The notes: a model not told the origin generated them from the letters alone. A stretch of DNA of 64,000 nt from Rhabdobacter roseus (GCF_014202275.1 NZ_JACHGF010000001.1:1037168-1101167); one strand, 5' to 3'. Positions 15,987-25,417 are shown, numbered from the stretch's first letter. Made by a program: numbers and translations.

Positions 15987-16706
15987 ATGACTACCTGGCT
16001 CCCTTACCTGGCTTTTTCGATGGGCCTGCTGAGCAGCTTCCACTGCGTAGGCATGTGCGGGCCCATTGCGCTGGCGTTGCCCATTCACCGGGGTAGCCGG
16101 GCGCAGCAGGTACTTGGCCTGCTGGCCTACAATGGCGGCCGCGCCCTTACCTACGCGCTGCTGGGTAGTTTGTTCGGGCTGCTGGGAAGTTCGTTTTTGT
16201 GGATGGGGTACTTGCGGTACGTCACGCTGGCTGTGGGGGTACTTATGGTGGGCTACGTGCTGTGGCCCGCTTACCTGGAGCGGCACTTGCGCCCGCCCGG
16301 CTGGTGGCAACGGGCCGTGCAGCGCGTCAAAGGCCAGATGGCCCGGCTCCTGGGCCGTCGCCACGTAGGGGGTTGGGTACTGCTGGGTAGTCTGAACGGC
16401 CTGCTGCCCTGCGGTATGGTGTACATGGCCGTCATCAGCTCCGTAGCCACGGGCAGCGCCCTGAACGGCGGCCTCTTCATGTTCACCTTCGGGCTGGGTA
16501 CTTTGCCCGCCATGATGGCCGTGGGGTACTTTAAGCAGTGGTTTACGCCCCCGCTCCGCACGCGGCTCCGTCGCCTCACGCCCTTTCTGCTGGCCCTGGC
16601 CGGTACCTGGATCGTGGCCCGCAGCCTGTTCATTCAGCCACCAGGTACCTTGCCGCACGCAGGTACCTCTACCGAAATCCCGGTTTGCCACGGCGCTGGG
16701 AAGTAG
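15987..16706 (+). CDS. SafE/UreH-like membrane protein of the cbb3 locus
   Basis: 239 residues with about six membrane helices. The opening AFSMGLLSSFHCVGMCGPIALALP carries the H-C-x-G-M-C-G motif of the UreH/DsbD_2 (TauE/SafE-like) family, and a second related half has GLLPCGMVYMAVISS. Members next to ccoG/fixH are thought to handle copper or thiols during oxidase maturation. The Cys pair HCVGMC supports metal binding, but function is inferred from context. Confidence 0.85.
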   Translation: MTTWLPYLAFSMGLLSSFHCVGMCGPIALALPIHRGSRAQQVLGLLAYNGGRALTYALLGSLFGLLGSSFLWMGYLRYVTLAVGVLMVGYVLWPAYLERHLRPPGWWQRAVQRVKGQMARLLGRRHVGGWVLLGSLNGLLPCGMVYMAVISSVATGSALNGGLFMFTFGLGTLPAMMAVGYFKQWFTPPLRTRLRRLTPFLLALAGTWIVARSLFIQPPGTLPHAGTSTEIPVCHGAGK

Positions 16707-17108
16707 AGTAGTAGCAGTGGGCAGAGGGCATAGGGTACTTTTACTGTGAATTCAAAGGTACTTTGAGAAAAGTACCCCTAACAAGCTCCCTTTCTCCGCG
16801 GGAGAAAGGGCCGGGGATAGAGGCTTTTGAGGTACCTGCGGTCAAAGACCGCGAGACACGCCTTTGTAGTTTACAAACTACGAAGAACGCTGTGCTCCGT
16901 ACCCATTGCCCCAAACCGTCTGACCCGCGCCCTCTGCTGCTAAAATCAAGTACCCCCGCACCATCTGCCCATTGCCCCATGCCCTCTGCTACAAAGTACC
17001 CCATCAGCCCAAAATCATGCTTGATCCTGACGGGCGTCATGTTTTCCGGCGGCGCGGTTCGCGTATTTTGAAGAATATTCAGAAACGACAAGAGCCTTTA
17101 AAAAACGC
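16707..17108. other. Palindrome-rich intergenic region before hemN
   Basis: No gene is seen. It holds ccctttctccgcgggagaaaggg, gcggtc-aaa-gaccgc and gtagttt-ac-aaactac hairpins, and diverged copies of a unit like atgccctctgctac present in both orientations (near 16712 and 16978). The last 90 bases hold the hemN operator and promoter-like box. Confidence 0.55.
17028..17039 (+). promoter_or_regulatory. Candidate Crp/Fnr-type operator upstream of hemN
   Basis: cctga-cgggcg-tcatg is a TGA-N6-TCA dyad sharing its first five bases and spacing with the site before ccoS. A TATTTTG box (17064-17070) lies 33 bases downstream of its centre, which would put the site near -42, the class II activator position. 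Confidence 0.42.
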
Positions 17109-18479
17109 ATGGCCATGGATCATCAACTCCTGCAAAAATACAACGTACCCGGTCCCCGGTATACCAGCTACCCTACGGTACCCTATTGGCAAAGTACCCC
17201 ACCCACGCCCGAGCGCTGGTCCGAGTTGGTCCGGGATACATTCAGTATTACCAACCAGAACCAGGGCATCAGCCTGTACCTGCACATTCCGTTTTGCGAG
17301 AGCCTGTGTACCTACTGCGGCTGCAACACGCGCATCACCGTTAACCACAAGGTAGAGCGGCCGTACCTGGAAGCGCTGCTGAAAGAGTGGCAACTGTACC
17401 TGGCGGTGTTTGGCGACAAAAAACCCGTGATCCGGGAGCTACACATCGGCGGCGGCACGCCTACCTTCATGAGCCCGGAGCATTTGAAAGAACTCATCAC
17501 GCGGCTGCTGGCGGGAGCAGAGGTACATCCGCAGGCCGAGTTCAGCTTTGAGGCGCACCCCGGCAATACCACCGACGCCCACCTGGAGGCCCTCTACGAG
17601 GTAGGTTTCCGGCGGGTGAGCATCGGGGTGCAGGATTTTAACCCGCTGGTACTTGAGATCATCAACCGCCACCAAACCTACGAGCAGGTAAAACACCTGA
17701 CCGAAAAGGCGCGGGAGCTGGGCTATACGTCGGTGAACTACGATGTCGTGTACGGCCTGCCGCAGCAGAAGGTTTGCTCCATGACCAACACGATTTTTAA
17801 AGTGATCCAGCTCCGGCCCGACCGCATCGCGTTTTACAGCTACGCGCACGTACCTTGGATTAAACCCGGCCAGCGCCGCTTCACCGAAGCCGACCTGCCC
17901 GACTCCATGAAGAAGCTGGCCATCTACGAAACCTGTCGCGGCGCGCTGGAAATGGCGGGCTACGAGGACATTGGCATGGACCATTTTGCCCTCAAAACCG
18001 ACGGCCTCTACCGGGCCTTCGCCGAAGGGCGCCTCCACCGCAACTTCATGGGCTATACCGACACCCAAACCGCCCTGCTCGTGGGGCTGGGTACCTCGGC
18101 CATCAGCGACGCCTGGTGGGGCTACGCCCAAAACGAGAAGAGCGTCGAGGCCTACTACAAACGGCTGGAGGCCAGTGAGCTACCCTTTTTCCGGGGGCAT
18201 GTACATACCCGCGAAGACCTGATCTTGCGGCGGCATATTCAGCATTTGATGTGCCACTTCGAAACCCGCTGGACCGGCGCCAGCGACGTCAGCGAAGGCT
18301 TTTACGCGGGCCTGGAGCGCCTGGCCGAAATGGAGCAGGATGAGCTCGTGGAGTTGCAGCCTTACCACCTGCGCGTTACCGAAAAAGGCCGAAATTTTGT
18401 GCGGAACATCTGCATGGCTTTTGACGCCCGCCTCTGGAAGGAAGTACCCCAAACCAACCTCTTCAGCCAGATCATTTAA
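17109..18479 (+). CDS. hemN: Oxygen-independent coproporphyrinogen III oxidase
   Basis: 456 residues, the normal length for HemN. The radical-SAM 4Fe-4S motif is C63xxxC67xxC70 (FCESLCTYCGC), preceded by LYLHIPF. HIGGGTPTFM and the start KYNVPGPRYTSYPTVPYW are diagnostic for true HemN rather than HemW. It decarboxylates coproporphyrinogen III to protoporphyrinogen IX without oxygen, supplying heme under low oxygen alongside the cbb3 oxidase. A second ATG at 17115 (MDHQLL) is an equally good start. Confidence 0.96.
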   Translation: MAMDHQLLQKYNVPGPRYTSYPTVPYWQSTPPTPERWSELVRDTFSITNQNQGISLYLHIPFCESLCTYCGCNTRITVNHKVERPYLEALLKEWQLYLAVFGDKKPVIRELHIGGGTPTFMSPEHLKELITRLLAGAEVHPQAEFSFEAHPGNTTDAHLEALYEVGFRRVSIGVQDFNPLVLEIINRHQTYEQVKHLTEKARELGYTSVNYDVVYGLPQQKVCSMTNTIFKVIQLRPDRIAFYSYAHVPWIKPGQRRFTEADLPDSMKKLAIYETCRGALEMAGYEDIGMDHFALKTDGLYRAFAEGRLHRNFMGYTDTQTALLVGLGTSAISDAWWGYAQNEKSVEAYYKRLEASELPFFRGHVHTREDLILRRHIQHLMCHFETRWTGASDVSEGFYAGLERLAEMEQDELVELQPYHLRVTEKGRNFVRNICMAFDARLWKEVPQTNLFSQII

Positions 18480-18627
18480 AAAAGCACAAAAACGTATAGG
18501 GCTATTTGATCGCTGTCGGGTTCGATGGTAAGAATAAAATATTTATTATAAATAATTGAATAGTAGAACGTTAAACGAAGCGTAGTTTAAAATAATTGGC
18601 TAATTGGAAATCGTCCCCTAACTTGGT

Positions 18628-19884
18628 ATGTTAGATTTATATATTAAACATACAGAAGCAATGAAGCGGCATATTGAAATGCTCGATGCACTTTTCAAGC
18701 ATGCCACGGAAGGTATCGTTGTGGTAGACGGTATGGGGTATATCGTGATGGTGAACCCCAAAGCCCGGCAGATGTTCGGCTACGCCGATGGAGAGCTAGT
18801 GGACGAAAAAATCGAGGTACTTGTTCCGAGGCGCCATACCAAGCAGCACGTGCAAAACCGGGTGGGCTACTCACACGGCCCCCACGCCCGGGGTATGGGT
18901 AGTGGTTTGGATCTGTTTGCCCGTCGGCGCGACGGCACCGAGTTTCCGGTAGAGGTCAGTTTGAGTCCATTCTCCACCAGCGAGGGCGACTTCGTGGTGA
19001 GTTTTGTTATTGATATAACCGAGCGTAAAAAGCAGGAGAACGCCATCTGGGAAGCCAACCTGGAGATCCAGAAGCTGAACTCCGAATTGGAAGAGCGCGT
19101 GACGCAGCGTACCCGCGAGCTGGCCGAAGCCCTCCAAAAACTGGAAACCTCGCAGGAAGAAGTGATGCGGGCCCTGGAAAAGGAGCGCGAACTCAACGAC
19201 ATGAAGAGCAAATTCGTGACCATTGCTTCGCACGAATTTCGTACCCCGCTGGCCACCATCCTGTCGTCGGCATCCCTGATTGGCAGGTACCCCCTGAGCG
19301 AGGACGAAGACAAACGCCAGAAACACGTGCACCGGATCAAGGCGGCCGTTACCAACCTCACGGAGATCCTGAACGACTTCCTCTCGATTGGTAAGCTGGA
19401 AGAAGGCCGGGTACAGTCCGTTCAGGTGCGGTTTGATTTAATGGCTTTTTGTCATGAATTGATCGAAGGCCTGCGAGGCTTGTGCAAGGAAGGGCAGTGG
19501 ATTGAGTACAAGCACGAGGGCCCGACGGAGCTCTGGCTTGACAAGCAGCTCCTCCGCAACGTGCTCATCAACCTGCTATCCAATGCCATCAAGTACTCCG
19601 AGCCGGGAAGGGTGATTCGCCTGCATTCCCGCACCGACGTAGCAACGGTGTATTTTGAGATTGAAGACCGGGGTATCGGCATTCCGGAAAAAGATCAACC
19701 TTACGTATTTGACCGGTTCTTCAGAGCCCATAACGCCGGCAATGCGCAGGGTACCGGGCTAGGCCTGAATATTGTTAAAAAGTACATTGACCTGCTCGGC
19801 GGAGAGGTTACTTTCAAGAGTATCGCCGGTAAGGGTACTACATTTTATGTACAGCTTCCCCATCACCGGCACGAGCTGGTTTAA
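18628..19884 (+). CDS. PAS domain sensor histidine kinase
   Basis: 418 residues, no membrane segment, so cytosolic. A PAS domain spans ~13-130, with the C-terminal signature FVIDITERKKQENA. A coiled coil follows (LNSELEERVTQRTRELAEAL). Then come HisKA with phospho-acceptor His in SHEFRTPLATIL, and a HATPase domain with NVLINLLSNAIKYS, DRGIGIPEKD and GTGLGLNIVKKY. The PAS contains PRRHTKQH...GPHARGMGSG, aligning loosely with the FixL heme region, but many non-heme PAS domains look alike. The next gene encodes a receiver-Crp fusion, its probable partner. Confidence 0.92.
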   Translation: MLDLYIKHTEAMKRHIEMLDALFKHATEGIVVVDGMGYIVMVNPKARQMFGYADGELVDEKIEVLVPRRHTKQHVQNRVGYSHGPHARGMGSGLDLFARRRDGTEFPVEVSLSPFSTSEGDFVVSFVIDITERKKQENAIWEANLEIQKLNSELEERVTQRTRELAEALQKLETSQEEVMRALEKERELNDMKSKFVTIASHEFRTPLATILSSASLIGRYPLSEDEDKRQKHVHRIKAAVTNLTEILNDFLSIGKLEEGRVQSVQVRFDLMAFCHELIEGLRGLCKEGQWIEYKHEGPTELWLDKQLLRNVLINLLSNAIKYSEPGRVIRLHSRTDVATVYFEIEDRGIGIPEKDQPYVFDRFFRAHNAGNAQGTGLGLNIVKKYIDLLGGEVTFKSIAGKGTTFYVQLPHHRHELV

Positions 19885-19898
19885 TCAACGCCCTGAGC

Positions 19899-20963
19899 AT
19901 GCATACCAAAAGAATATTACTGATTGAAGATAATCCGGAAATGCGGGACAATACGGCCGAAATTCTGGAACTGGCCCACTTTGAAGTCATCACCGCCGAG
20001 AACGGAAAAGAGGGCGTGAAACTGGCCAAACAAACCCAGCCGGACCTCATCATTTGCGACATCATGATGCCCGAGCTGGATGGCTACGGGGTACTTCACA
20101 TGCTTAGCAAAGACGACAAAACGGCACCCATTCCTTTTATATTTCTGACGGCCAAAGCCGAAAAAAATGATTACCGCAAAGGCATGACCATGGGTGCCGA
20201 CGACTACCTCACGAAGCCCTACGACGACGTAGAGCTGCTGAGCGCGGTAGAGATGCGGATTCAGAAAAGCGAGCGGATCAAAGCCGAATTTCGCCGCACT
20301 GCCGAGGGCCTCGACCAGTTCATTGAGGAAGCGCGCTCGTTTGATTCGCTCAGCAAGCTGGCCGAAGACAAAAAAGTGAAGCACTTCCGCAAGAAGGATA
20401 CCGTATATACCGAAGGCAGCTACCCGACGGGGATTTTCTTTTTGCAAAAAGGAAAAGTAAAAGCCTACAAAGCCAACGAGTTTGGCAAGGAGTACATCAC
20501 CGACTTGTACAAAGAGGGCGATTTTTTTGGCTACGTAGATTTATTGCAGGGCGTAGCCTACCAGGAAACCGCCGTGGCCCTCGAAGAAGCCGAAGTATCC
20601 GTTATTCCCAAAGATGATTTTTTTAGCCTGCTGCAAGGCAGCCGGGAGGTAGCTTCCAAGTTTATCAAGATTCTATCCAACGAAATCATGGAGCGCGAAG
20701 AGCGGCTGCTGCAGCTGGCCTACAACTCCGTGCGGAAGCGCGTGGCCGAGGCGCTGGTGATGCTCGTAAACCGCTACCAGGAAGATAAAAACAAACCGTT
20801 CTCGATGGCCATCACGCGCGAGGACATTGCCTCGCTGGTAGGTACCGCCACCGAAACGGTGATCCGCACGCTATCCGATTTCCGGGAAGAAAAGCTCGTG
20901 GAGATGAAGGGTAGTTTGATCACGATCCTGAACTACGACAAGCTGGTGCGGATGCGGAACTGA
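19899..20963 (+). CDS. Response regulator fused to a Crp/Fnr transcription factor
   Basis: 354 residues. Residues 1-125 are a receiver domain with E10/D11, phospho-acceptor D54 (IICDIMMPELDG) and KP near 110. Residues ~145-265 are a cyclic-nucleotide-binding-type barrel (KKDTVYTEGSYPTGIFFLQKGKVKAY). Residues ~280-350 are a Crp-type winged helix with recognition helix TATETVIRTLSDF. The E..xR pair corresponds to CRP E181/R185, which read the GA of TGA half-sites. No Cys cluster for an FNR iron-sulfur centre is seen. It is 14 bases after the kinase gene, and by location it probably regulates the cbb3/hemN block. Confidence 0.92.
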   Translation: MHTKRILLIEDNPEMRDNTAEILELAHFEVITAENGKEGVKLAKQTQPDLIICDIMMPELDGYGVLHMLSKDDKTAPIPFIFLTAKAEKNDYRKGMTMGADDYLTKPYDDVELLSAVEMRIQKSERIKAEFRRTAEGLDQFIEEARSFDSLSKLAEDKKVKHFRKKDTVYTEGSYPTGIFFLQKGKVKAYKANEFGKEYITDLYKEGDFFGYVDLLQGVAYQETAVALEEAEVSVIPKDDFFSLLQGSREVASKFIKILSNEIMEREERLLQLAYNSVRKRVAEALVMLVNRYQEDKNKPFSMAITREDIASLVGTATETVIRTLSDFREEKLVEMKGSLITILNYDKLVRMRN

Positions 20964-20979
20964 ACAAATATAAAGTACC

Positions 20980-21915
20980 TCAGCCGGATTGTTCCCACGC
21001 CCGGATTTGCCGCACCAGCACTTCGTTGATGCGCTCGTAGCTTTCGTGGGTCCAGCCCGCCACGTGGGGTGTAAGTACCACGCGGTCAGAGGCGCGCAGG
21101 TAGTCGAAGGTACTTTGCTGGGCGGGCGTGAGCCGGTCCAGCTTTTCGTTTTCCAGCACATCCAGGCAGACGCCCCGGAGCTTGCCACTTTCCAGCCCGT
21201 GCACCACGGCTTCCAGGCTTACTACCTCTCCCCGAGACACATTGATCAAATAAAAAGGCTTTGCAAAACGCGCGATGAAGGCCGCGTCGATGAGCGAGCG
21301 GGTAGCCTCGGTGAGTGGTACGTGCAGGCTCAGGATGTCGGCCTCAGCCATGATCTGTTCCAGGGTACTTTCCTGGGCGTAGGCATCGCCGTAGTGGTCG
21401 CGGTACTTGTCGTAAGCCAGTACCCGGCAGCCAAAGCCGCTCAGTCGGCGGGCGGTTGCGCTGCCGTTGTTGCCGTAGCCTACCAGGCCTACGGTCTTGT
21501 CCATGAGCTCGGTACCCCGGTTTCCTTCCCGGTCCCAGGTACCTTGACGTACCTGCCGGTCGGCCTTTAGAATATTCGCCATCAGGCCCAGCAGCATCCC
21601 AACCGCCTGCTCGGCCACGGCGTCGCGGTTGCCCTCCCCGGCGTGAAAAAGCTGAATATGCCGGCCTTGTACAGCTTCCAGGTCAATGAGGTCCAGTCCC
21701 GCCCCCGCTCGGGCAATGAAGCGCAAACGTGCAGCCTGCGCCAACATTTCCCGGTCGACGCGGGTTTTACTTCGAATGATTAATCCCTCGAACTGGGGCA
21801 AAGCACTGAGGATATCTTCGCGTCGGAAATGAGGGTGGTAGGCGTAGGACCAACTGTTCTCTTCCAGCCGGGCAAAAAGAGAAGGATGCATCTCGTCAGC
21901 GATCAGTATTTTCAT
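20980..21915 (-). CDS. D-2-hydroxyacid dehydrogenase (phosphoglycerate dehydrogenase-like)
   Basis: 311 residues. The N-terminal catalytic lobe is followed by the NAD Rossmann motif VGLVGYGNNGSATARRL. The catalytic trio fits the family: Arg in INVSRGEVV, Glu in DVLENEKLD, His in LTPHVAGWTHES. It lacks the C-terminal ACT region of regulated SerA. The enzyme oxidises D-2-hydroxyacids with NAD; 3-phosphoglycerate is possible but not proven. It is convergent with the receiver-Crp gene. Confidence 0.88.
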   Translation of the reverse strand: MKILIADEMHPSLFARLEENSWSYAYHPHFRREDILSALPQFEGLIIRSKTRVDREMLAQAARLRFIARAGAGLDLIDLEAVQGRHIQLFHAGEGNRDAVAEQAVGMLLGLMANILKADRQVRQGTWDREGNRGTELMDKTVGLVGYGNNGSATARRLSGFGCRVLAYDKYRDHYGDAYAQESTLEQIMAEADILSLHVPLTEATRSLIDAAFIARFAKPFYLINVSRGEVVSLEAVVHGLESGKLRGVCLDVLENEKLDRLTPAQQSTFDYLRASDRVVLTPHVAGWTHESYERINEVLVRQIRAWEQSG

Positions 21916-22092
21916 GCGAGCGGTGAATTTTCGTAACTTGCCCTTTAATTAAAAGACAAAAGTAAAAAGAAATAGCTAGCTGGGCCTTTTTAATGCCGGG
22001 GAAGATGTACGGAAGTGCCGCTCCAGGTACCTTGAAAAACCTTCTTTGGGCAGGCCCCGTGCCACGTAAAACCTACTTTTATTTGTACATGC

Positions 22093-23199
22093 ATGAGTGA
22101 GGAACAAATAGAAAAACCCCTGATCGGGATAAGCCTGGGCGATTACAACGGAATAGGCCCGGAAGTAATTTTAAAAGCCCTGGAAGGAAATAAATTAGCT
22201 AGTTTTTGTACGCCCATTGTGTACGGGTCGCTGCGGGTACTTAACCGGTACAAACACATGCTGAATATGAAAGAGTGGACGTTGCAGGGGATTCAGCGGC
22301 CCGAGCAAGCCAGCGGAAAACACAGCAATGTCATTACCTGCTGGAACGACAGCCAAACCGAAGTGGAACCCGGCAAAATAACGCCCGAAGCCGGCCAAGC
22401 GGCTTTGGCCTGCCTGAGCCGGGCCGTCAGTGACCTGAAAGACGGAAAGATCCACGCCCTGGTGACGGCCCCCATCAATAAAGATAATATTCAGAGCGAA
22501 GAATTTAAATTTCCCGGGCATACCGAGTACCTGGCCCACGCTTTTGGGGCCAAAGAAGCGCTCATGTTCATGGTCGCGGGCGACTTCCGGGTGGGGGTAC
22601 TTACCGGGCATATCCCGCTGGACAAAGTACGGTCGCAGCTGACGCCGCCGCGCCTCACCGAGAAGATCAACCAAATGCTTACCTCGCTGCGGAAAGACTT
22701 CGGGATTCAGAAACCGCGCCTGGCGGTGCTGGGCCTTAACCCGCACGCGGGCGAAAACGGTCTGCTGGGTCGGGAGGAGCAAGACATCATTGAGCCCGTG
22801 CTCGCGGACTTCCGGCAGCGGGGCCAGCTGGTATTCGGGCCTTTTCCGGCCGACGGCTTCTTTGCGGCCCGTACCTACCGCAGCTACGACGCGGTGCTGG
22901 CCATGTACCACGACCAGGGCCTGATTCCCTTCAAGACCATCGCTTTCAACGAGGGCGTCAACTTCACGGCGGGCCTCAAGGCGGTACGTACCTCACCCGA
23001 CCACGGCACGGCTTACGACATCGCCGGGCAGGACAAAGCCGAGCCCGGCTCGATGCTACAGGCTATCTACCTGGCCAGTGACGTATCCCGCTACCGCCGG
23101 GAGATGGCCGTGATTGAAAAAAACGCCTTAACCAGCAAACCGCAACCCTCCGAAAACCAGCACCCGGCAGGTAAGCAACACCAACGCAATAAATCCTAA
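22093..23199 (+). CDS. pdxA: 4-hydroxythreonine-4-phosphate dehydrogenase
   Basis: 368 residues, slightly longer than usual because of a polar C-terminal tail after SRYRREMAVIE. PdxA marks are GISLGDYNGIGPEVILKAL at the start, the metal-binding His in FPGHTEYLAHAF, LGLNPHAGENGLLG, MYHDQGLIPFK, and RTSPDHGTAYDIAG. It oxidises 4-phosphohydroxy-L-threonine in the DXP-dependent vitamin B6 pathway. It is followed 10 bases later by yicC. Confidence 0.95.
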   Translation: MSEEQIEKPLIGISLGDYNGIGPEVILKALEGNKLASFCTPIVYGSLRVLNRYKHMLNMKEWTLQGIQRPEQASGKHSNVITCWNDSQTEVEPGKITPEAGQAALACLSRAVSDLKDGKIHALVTAPINKDNIQSEEFKFPGHTEYLAHAFGAKEALMFMVAGDFRVGVLTGHIPLDKVRSQLTPPRLTEKINQMLTSLRKDFGIQKPRLAVLGLNPHAGENGLLGREEQDIIEPVLADFRQRGQLVFGPFPADGFFAARTYRSYDAVLAMYHDQGLIPFKTIAFNEGVNFTAGLKAVRTSPDHGTAYDIAGQDKAEPGSMLQAIYLASDVSRYRREMAVIEKNALTSKPQPSENQHPAGKQHQRNKS

Positions 23200-23209
23200 A
23201 AACAACCCC

Positions 23210-24097
23210 ATGCTCAAATCCATGACCGGCTACGGAGTAGCTACCGTCGAAGCCGACACCTTTACCATTACCATCGAAATTAAAACGCTCAATTCGAAAT
23301 TTCTTGATATTTACTGCCGCATCCCTAAGAATTTTTCGGAGCGGGAAATCGAGGTTCGGAATAGACTTACGCAGGTACTGGAGCGGGGCAAAGTGGAGTT
23401 TACGATGACTTACCAGCAGACGGGCGAAGCCGCCGGAGCCTCGGCAGTGAACCGTCCTCTTATCAAAGCGTACTTCAACGATCTGCGGCAAACGGCCGAA
23501 GAGCTGGCTTTTGAGCCCGATCCTACCGAACTGCTGCGGATTGCCCTCCAACTACCCAACGCCTACAGTACCGAAGTAGCCAAAGAAGAACGCCGAAGCC
23601 ACGATTGGACGGTCATTAAGCAGGCCTTGGAAGAATCTTTGCTGAAGTGTGATCTGTTCCGCCAGCAGGAAGGAAAGCTCACCGCCGATAAGCTTCAGGA
23701 GTACATCACGACCATCCGGACGCTCCTGGAGCAGGTCGTAGCGCAGGATTTGCACCGCATTCCGGCCGTGCGCGAGCGCTTGGAGAAGCAGGTACGTGAC
23801 CTGCTCTCGGACGATAACTTCGACCCTAATCGCTTCGAGCAGGAGCTGATCTACTACATCGAAAAGTACGATATTTCGGAAGAAAAAGTACGGCTTAACA
23901 ACCACCTGGACTATTTCCTGGAAACCCTCCATGCTTCCGACAGCAACGGCAAAAAGCTAAACTTTATTTCGCAGGAAATTGGCCGCGAGATAAACACCAT
24001 CGGCTCCAAGGCCAACGATGCGAGCATTCAGCGGCTGGTGGTGCAAATGAAAGACGAACTGGAAAAGATCAAAGAACAGACAATGAATGTAATCTAA
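23210..24097 (+). CDS. yicC: YicC/YloC family endoribonuclease
   Basis: 295 residues, full length. The N-terminal MLKSMTGYG...IEIKTLNSKFLD and the C-terminal EIGREINTIGSKANDASIQRLVVQMKDELEKIKEQ are highly conserved in YicC proteins, which cleave single-stranded RNA and influence sRNA turnover. In Bacteroidota yicC often neighbours gmk; here it follows pdxA. Confidence 0.95.
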   Translation: MLKSMTGYGVATVEADTFTITIEIKTLNSKFLDIYCRIPKNFSEREIEVRNRLTQVLERGKVEFTMTYQQTGEAAGASAVNRPLIKAYFNDLRQTAEELAFEPDPTELLRIALQLPNAYSTEVAKEERRSHDWTVIKQALEESLLKCDLFRQQEGKLTADKLQEYITTIRTLLEQVVAQDLHRIPAVRERLEKQVRDLLSDDNFDPNRFEQELIYYIEKYDISEEKVRLNNHLDYFLETLHASDSNGKKLNFISQEIGREINTIGSKANDASIQRLVVQMKDELEKIKEQTMNVI

Positions 24098-24117
24098 GGC
24101 GCTTCAGCGCCTTAGAT
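24092..24117. terminator. Bidirectional terminator between yicC and the HPF-like gene
   Basis: An 11-bp stem atctaaggcgc / gcgccttagat with loop ttca overlaps the yicC stop and ends 2 bases before the stop of the convergent gene. Confidence 0.75.
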
Positions 24118-24118
24118 C

Positions 24119-24439
24119 TTAGTTGTTGCGGTGTTGTTTCTGAAGCTGACGAATGAGCTGCTCCGTAGCATTCTTGAGAAGTACCGCCCATTCGTCCCCT
24201 TTTTCGGACGCAAAAGGGTCATTTCCCGGAATGCCCAGTTTGATATTCAGGGATTTTTCGTTGACGGGATGATTGGTCTCCTGCTTAAGGTAGAAGTCGG
24301 CGTAGATGATATCGCCTTTATAAAAACGCCGAATACGGGCGATGGAATCTTCGATGCGTTGCAGAAAACCTTCGTCTAGTTCTAGGTCAACGGCTTGTAT
24401 ATCAAGCCGAATGCCTTCAATATTCATATTATAATTCAT
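24119..24439 (-). CDS. HPF/RaiA-family ribosome-associated protein
   Basis: 106 residues; the likelier start may be the internal Met of MNIEGIRLDIQAVDLE. The beta-alpha-beta-beta-beta-alpha pattern, with DIIYADFYLKQETNHPVNEKSLNIKLGIPGNDPFASEKGDEWAVLLKNATEQLIRQLQK, matches the sigma-54 modulation/RaiA fold, where the D..A..D and final amphipathic helix are typical. Such proteins bind the decoding centre of resting ribosomes. The C-terminal dimerisation domain of long HPF is absent. Confidence 0.7.
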   Translation of the reverse strand: MNYNMNIEGIRLDIQAVDLELDEGFLQRIEDSIARIRRFYKGDIIYADFYLKQETNHPVNEKSLNIKLGIPGNDPFASEKGDEWAVLLKNATEQLIRQLQKQHRNN

Positions 24440-24793
24440 ACAATTGCTGATTTAAGTAGTTGCTTAAATAAATTTATCCTAATAGAAAAGCGTACGCTCT
24501 ATTTTTACACCAAGAGCCCGGGCACCTACTTTTTACTCCCTAAGATAACCGTCAGGAAGAGGCTATTGTTTTCTGCCACTTGCTTGAACCTAAATAGGTT
24601 AGTTCTTTAGTGAAGCCTGGTGAAGGAATTTCATAGGATTTTTTTTGAAAGGAAGGGTAGGGACCAGGCGGGTACTTCTTTTCAAGCGTACCAGGGAACA
24701 TTTACCCCAAGGTGAAGAAGAACATCCATTGCGTTTGGGCTATCCTGGTAAAGTACCTTCCGGCCAAGCTTGGTGGAGGTACCTTTTTTATAT
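24440..24793. other. Intergenic region between divergent HPF-like and glycosylase genes
   Basis: No gene is seen in 354 bases. It contains a small inverted repeat atttaag-tagttg-cttaaat near the HPF-like start and aaccta-aa-taggtt at 24587-24600. Promoters for both genes probably lie here but no clear consensus match was found. Confidence 0.5.
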
Positions 24794-25417
24794 ATGGCTA
24801 TTCAATCAAAACGCCCGGACACCTTTTATCAGCAGCACGATACGCTGACGCTCGCCCAAAAACTGCTAGGCAGTGAGCTGGTACACGATAGCCCCGAAGG
24901 CCGCACGGCGGGTATCATCGTGGAAACGGAGGCCTACCTGTGGGGCGACCCGGCCTGCCATGCCTACCGCCGCCAAACTACCCGCAACGCCGCGATGTTT
25001 GGCCCGCCGGGTACCTTGTACGTGTACCTGATCTACGGAATGTACCATTGTGTCAATGTAGTGAGCGGCGCTATAGGCATAGGAGAAGCGGTGCTGATCC
25101 GGGCGCTCGAGCCTACCGAAGGCCTGGATCTGATGCGGGCACGGCGGCAGGAAAGGTACCTGGTGGCGGGCACCAAAAGCAAGCCACTTTCCGATAAAGA
25201 GCTCTGTAGCGGGCCGGCAAAGCTGGTGCAAGCCATGGGCATACGGTTGGCCGAGCATAACTTTTCCTCCCTCACGCAGGGGCCTCTCTTTGTTTCCTCT
25301 CCCTTCTCCGCTGCTGCTGCTGAGATCGTGACGACTACCCGCATTGGCATCACGCAGGGAGCGGATCTACCGTATCGTTTTTACGTGAAAAATAATCCCT
25401 TTGTGAGTAAACGTTAA
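24794..25417 (+). CDS. DNA-3-methyladenine glycosylase
   Basis: 207 residues starting [20 protein letters not shown] family marks: [63 protein letters not shown] (catalytic Glu in VETEAY, Tyr intercalation segment), VLIRALEP, and [11 protein letters not shown]. It removes alkylated and deaminated purines in base-excision repair. A longer frame starting at 24770 lacks conserved sequence, so the Met at 24794 is chosen. Confidence 0.94.
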   Translation: MAIQSKRPDTFYQQHDTLTLAQKLLGSELVHDSPEGRTAGIIVETEAYLWGDPACHAYRRQTTRNAAMFGPPGTLYVYLIYGMYHCVNVVSGAIGIGEAVLIRALEPTEGLDLMRARRQERYLVAGTKSKPLSDKELCSGPAKLVQAMGIRLAEHNFSSLTQGPLFVSSPFSAAAAEIVTTTRIGITQGADLPYRFYVKNNPFVSKR

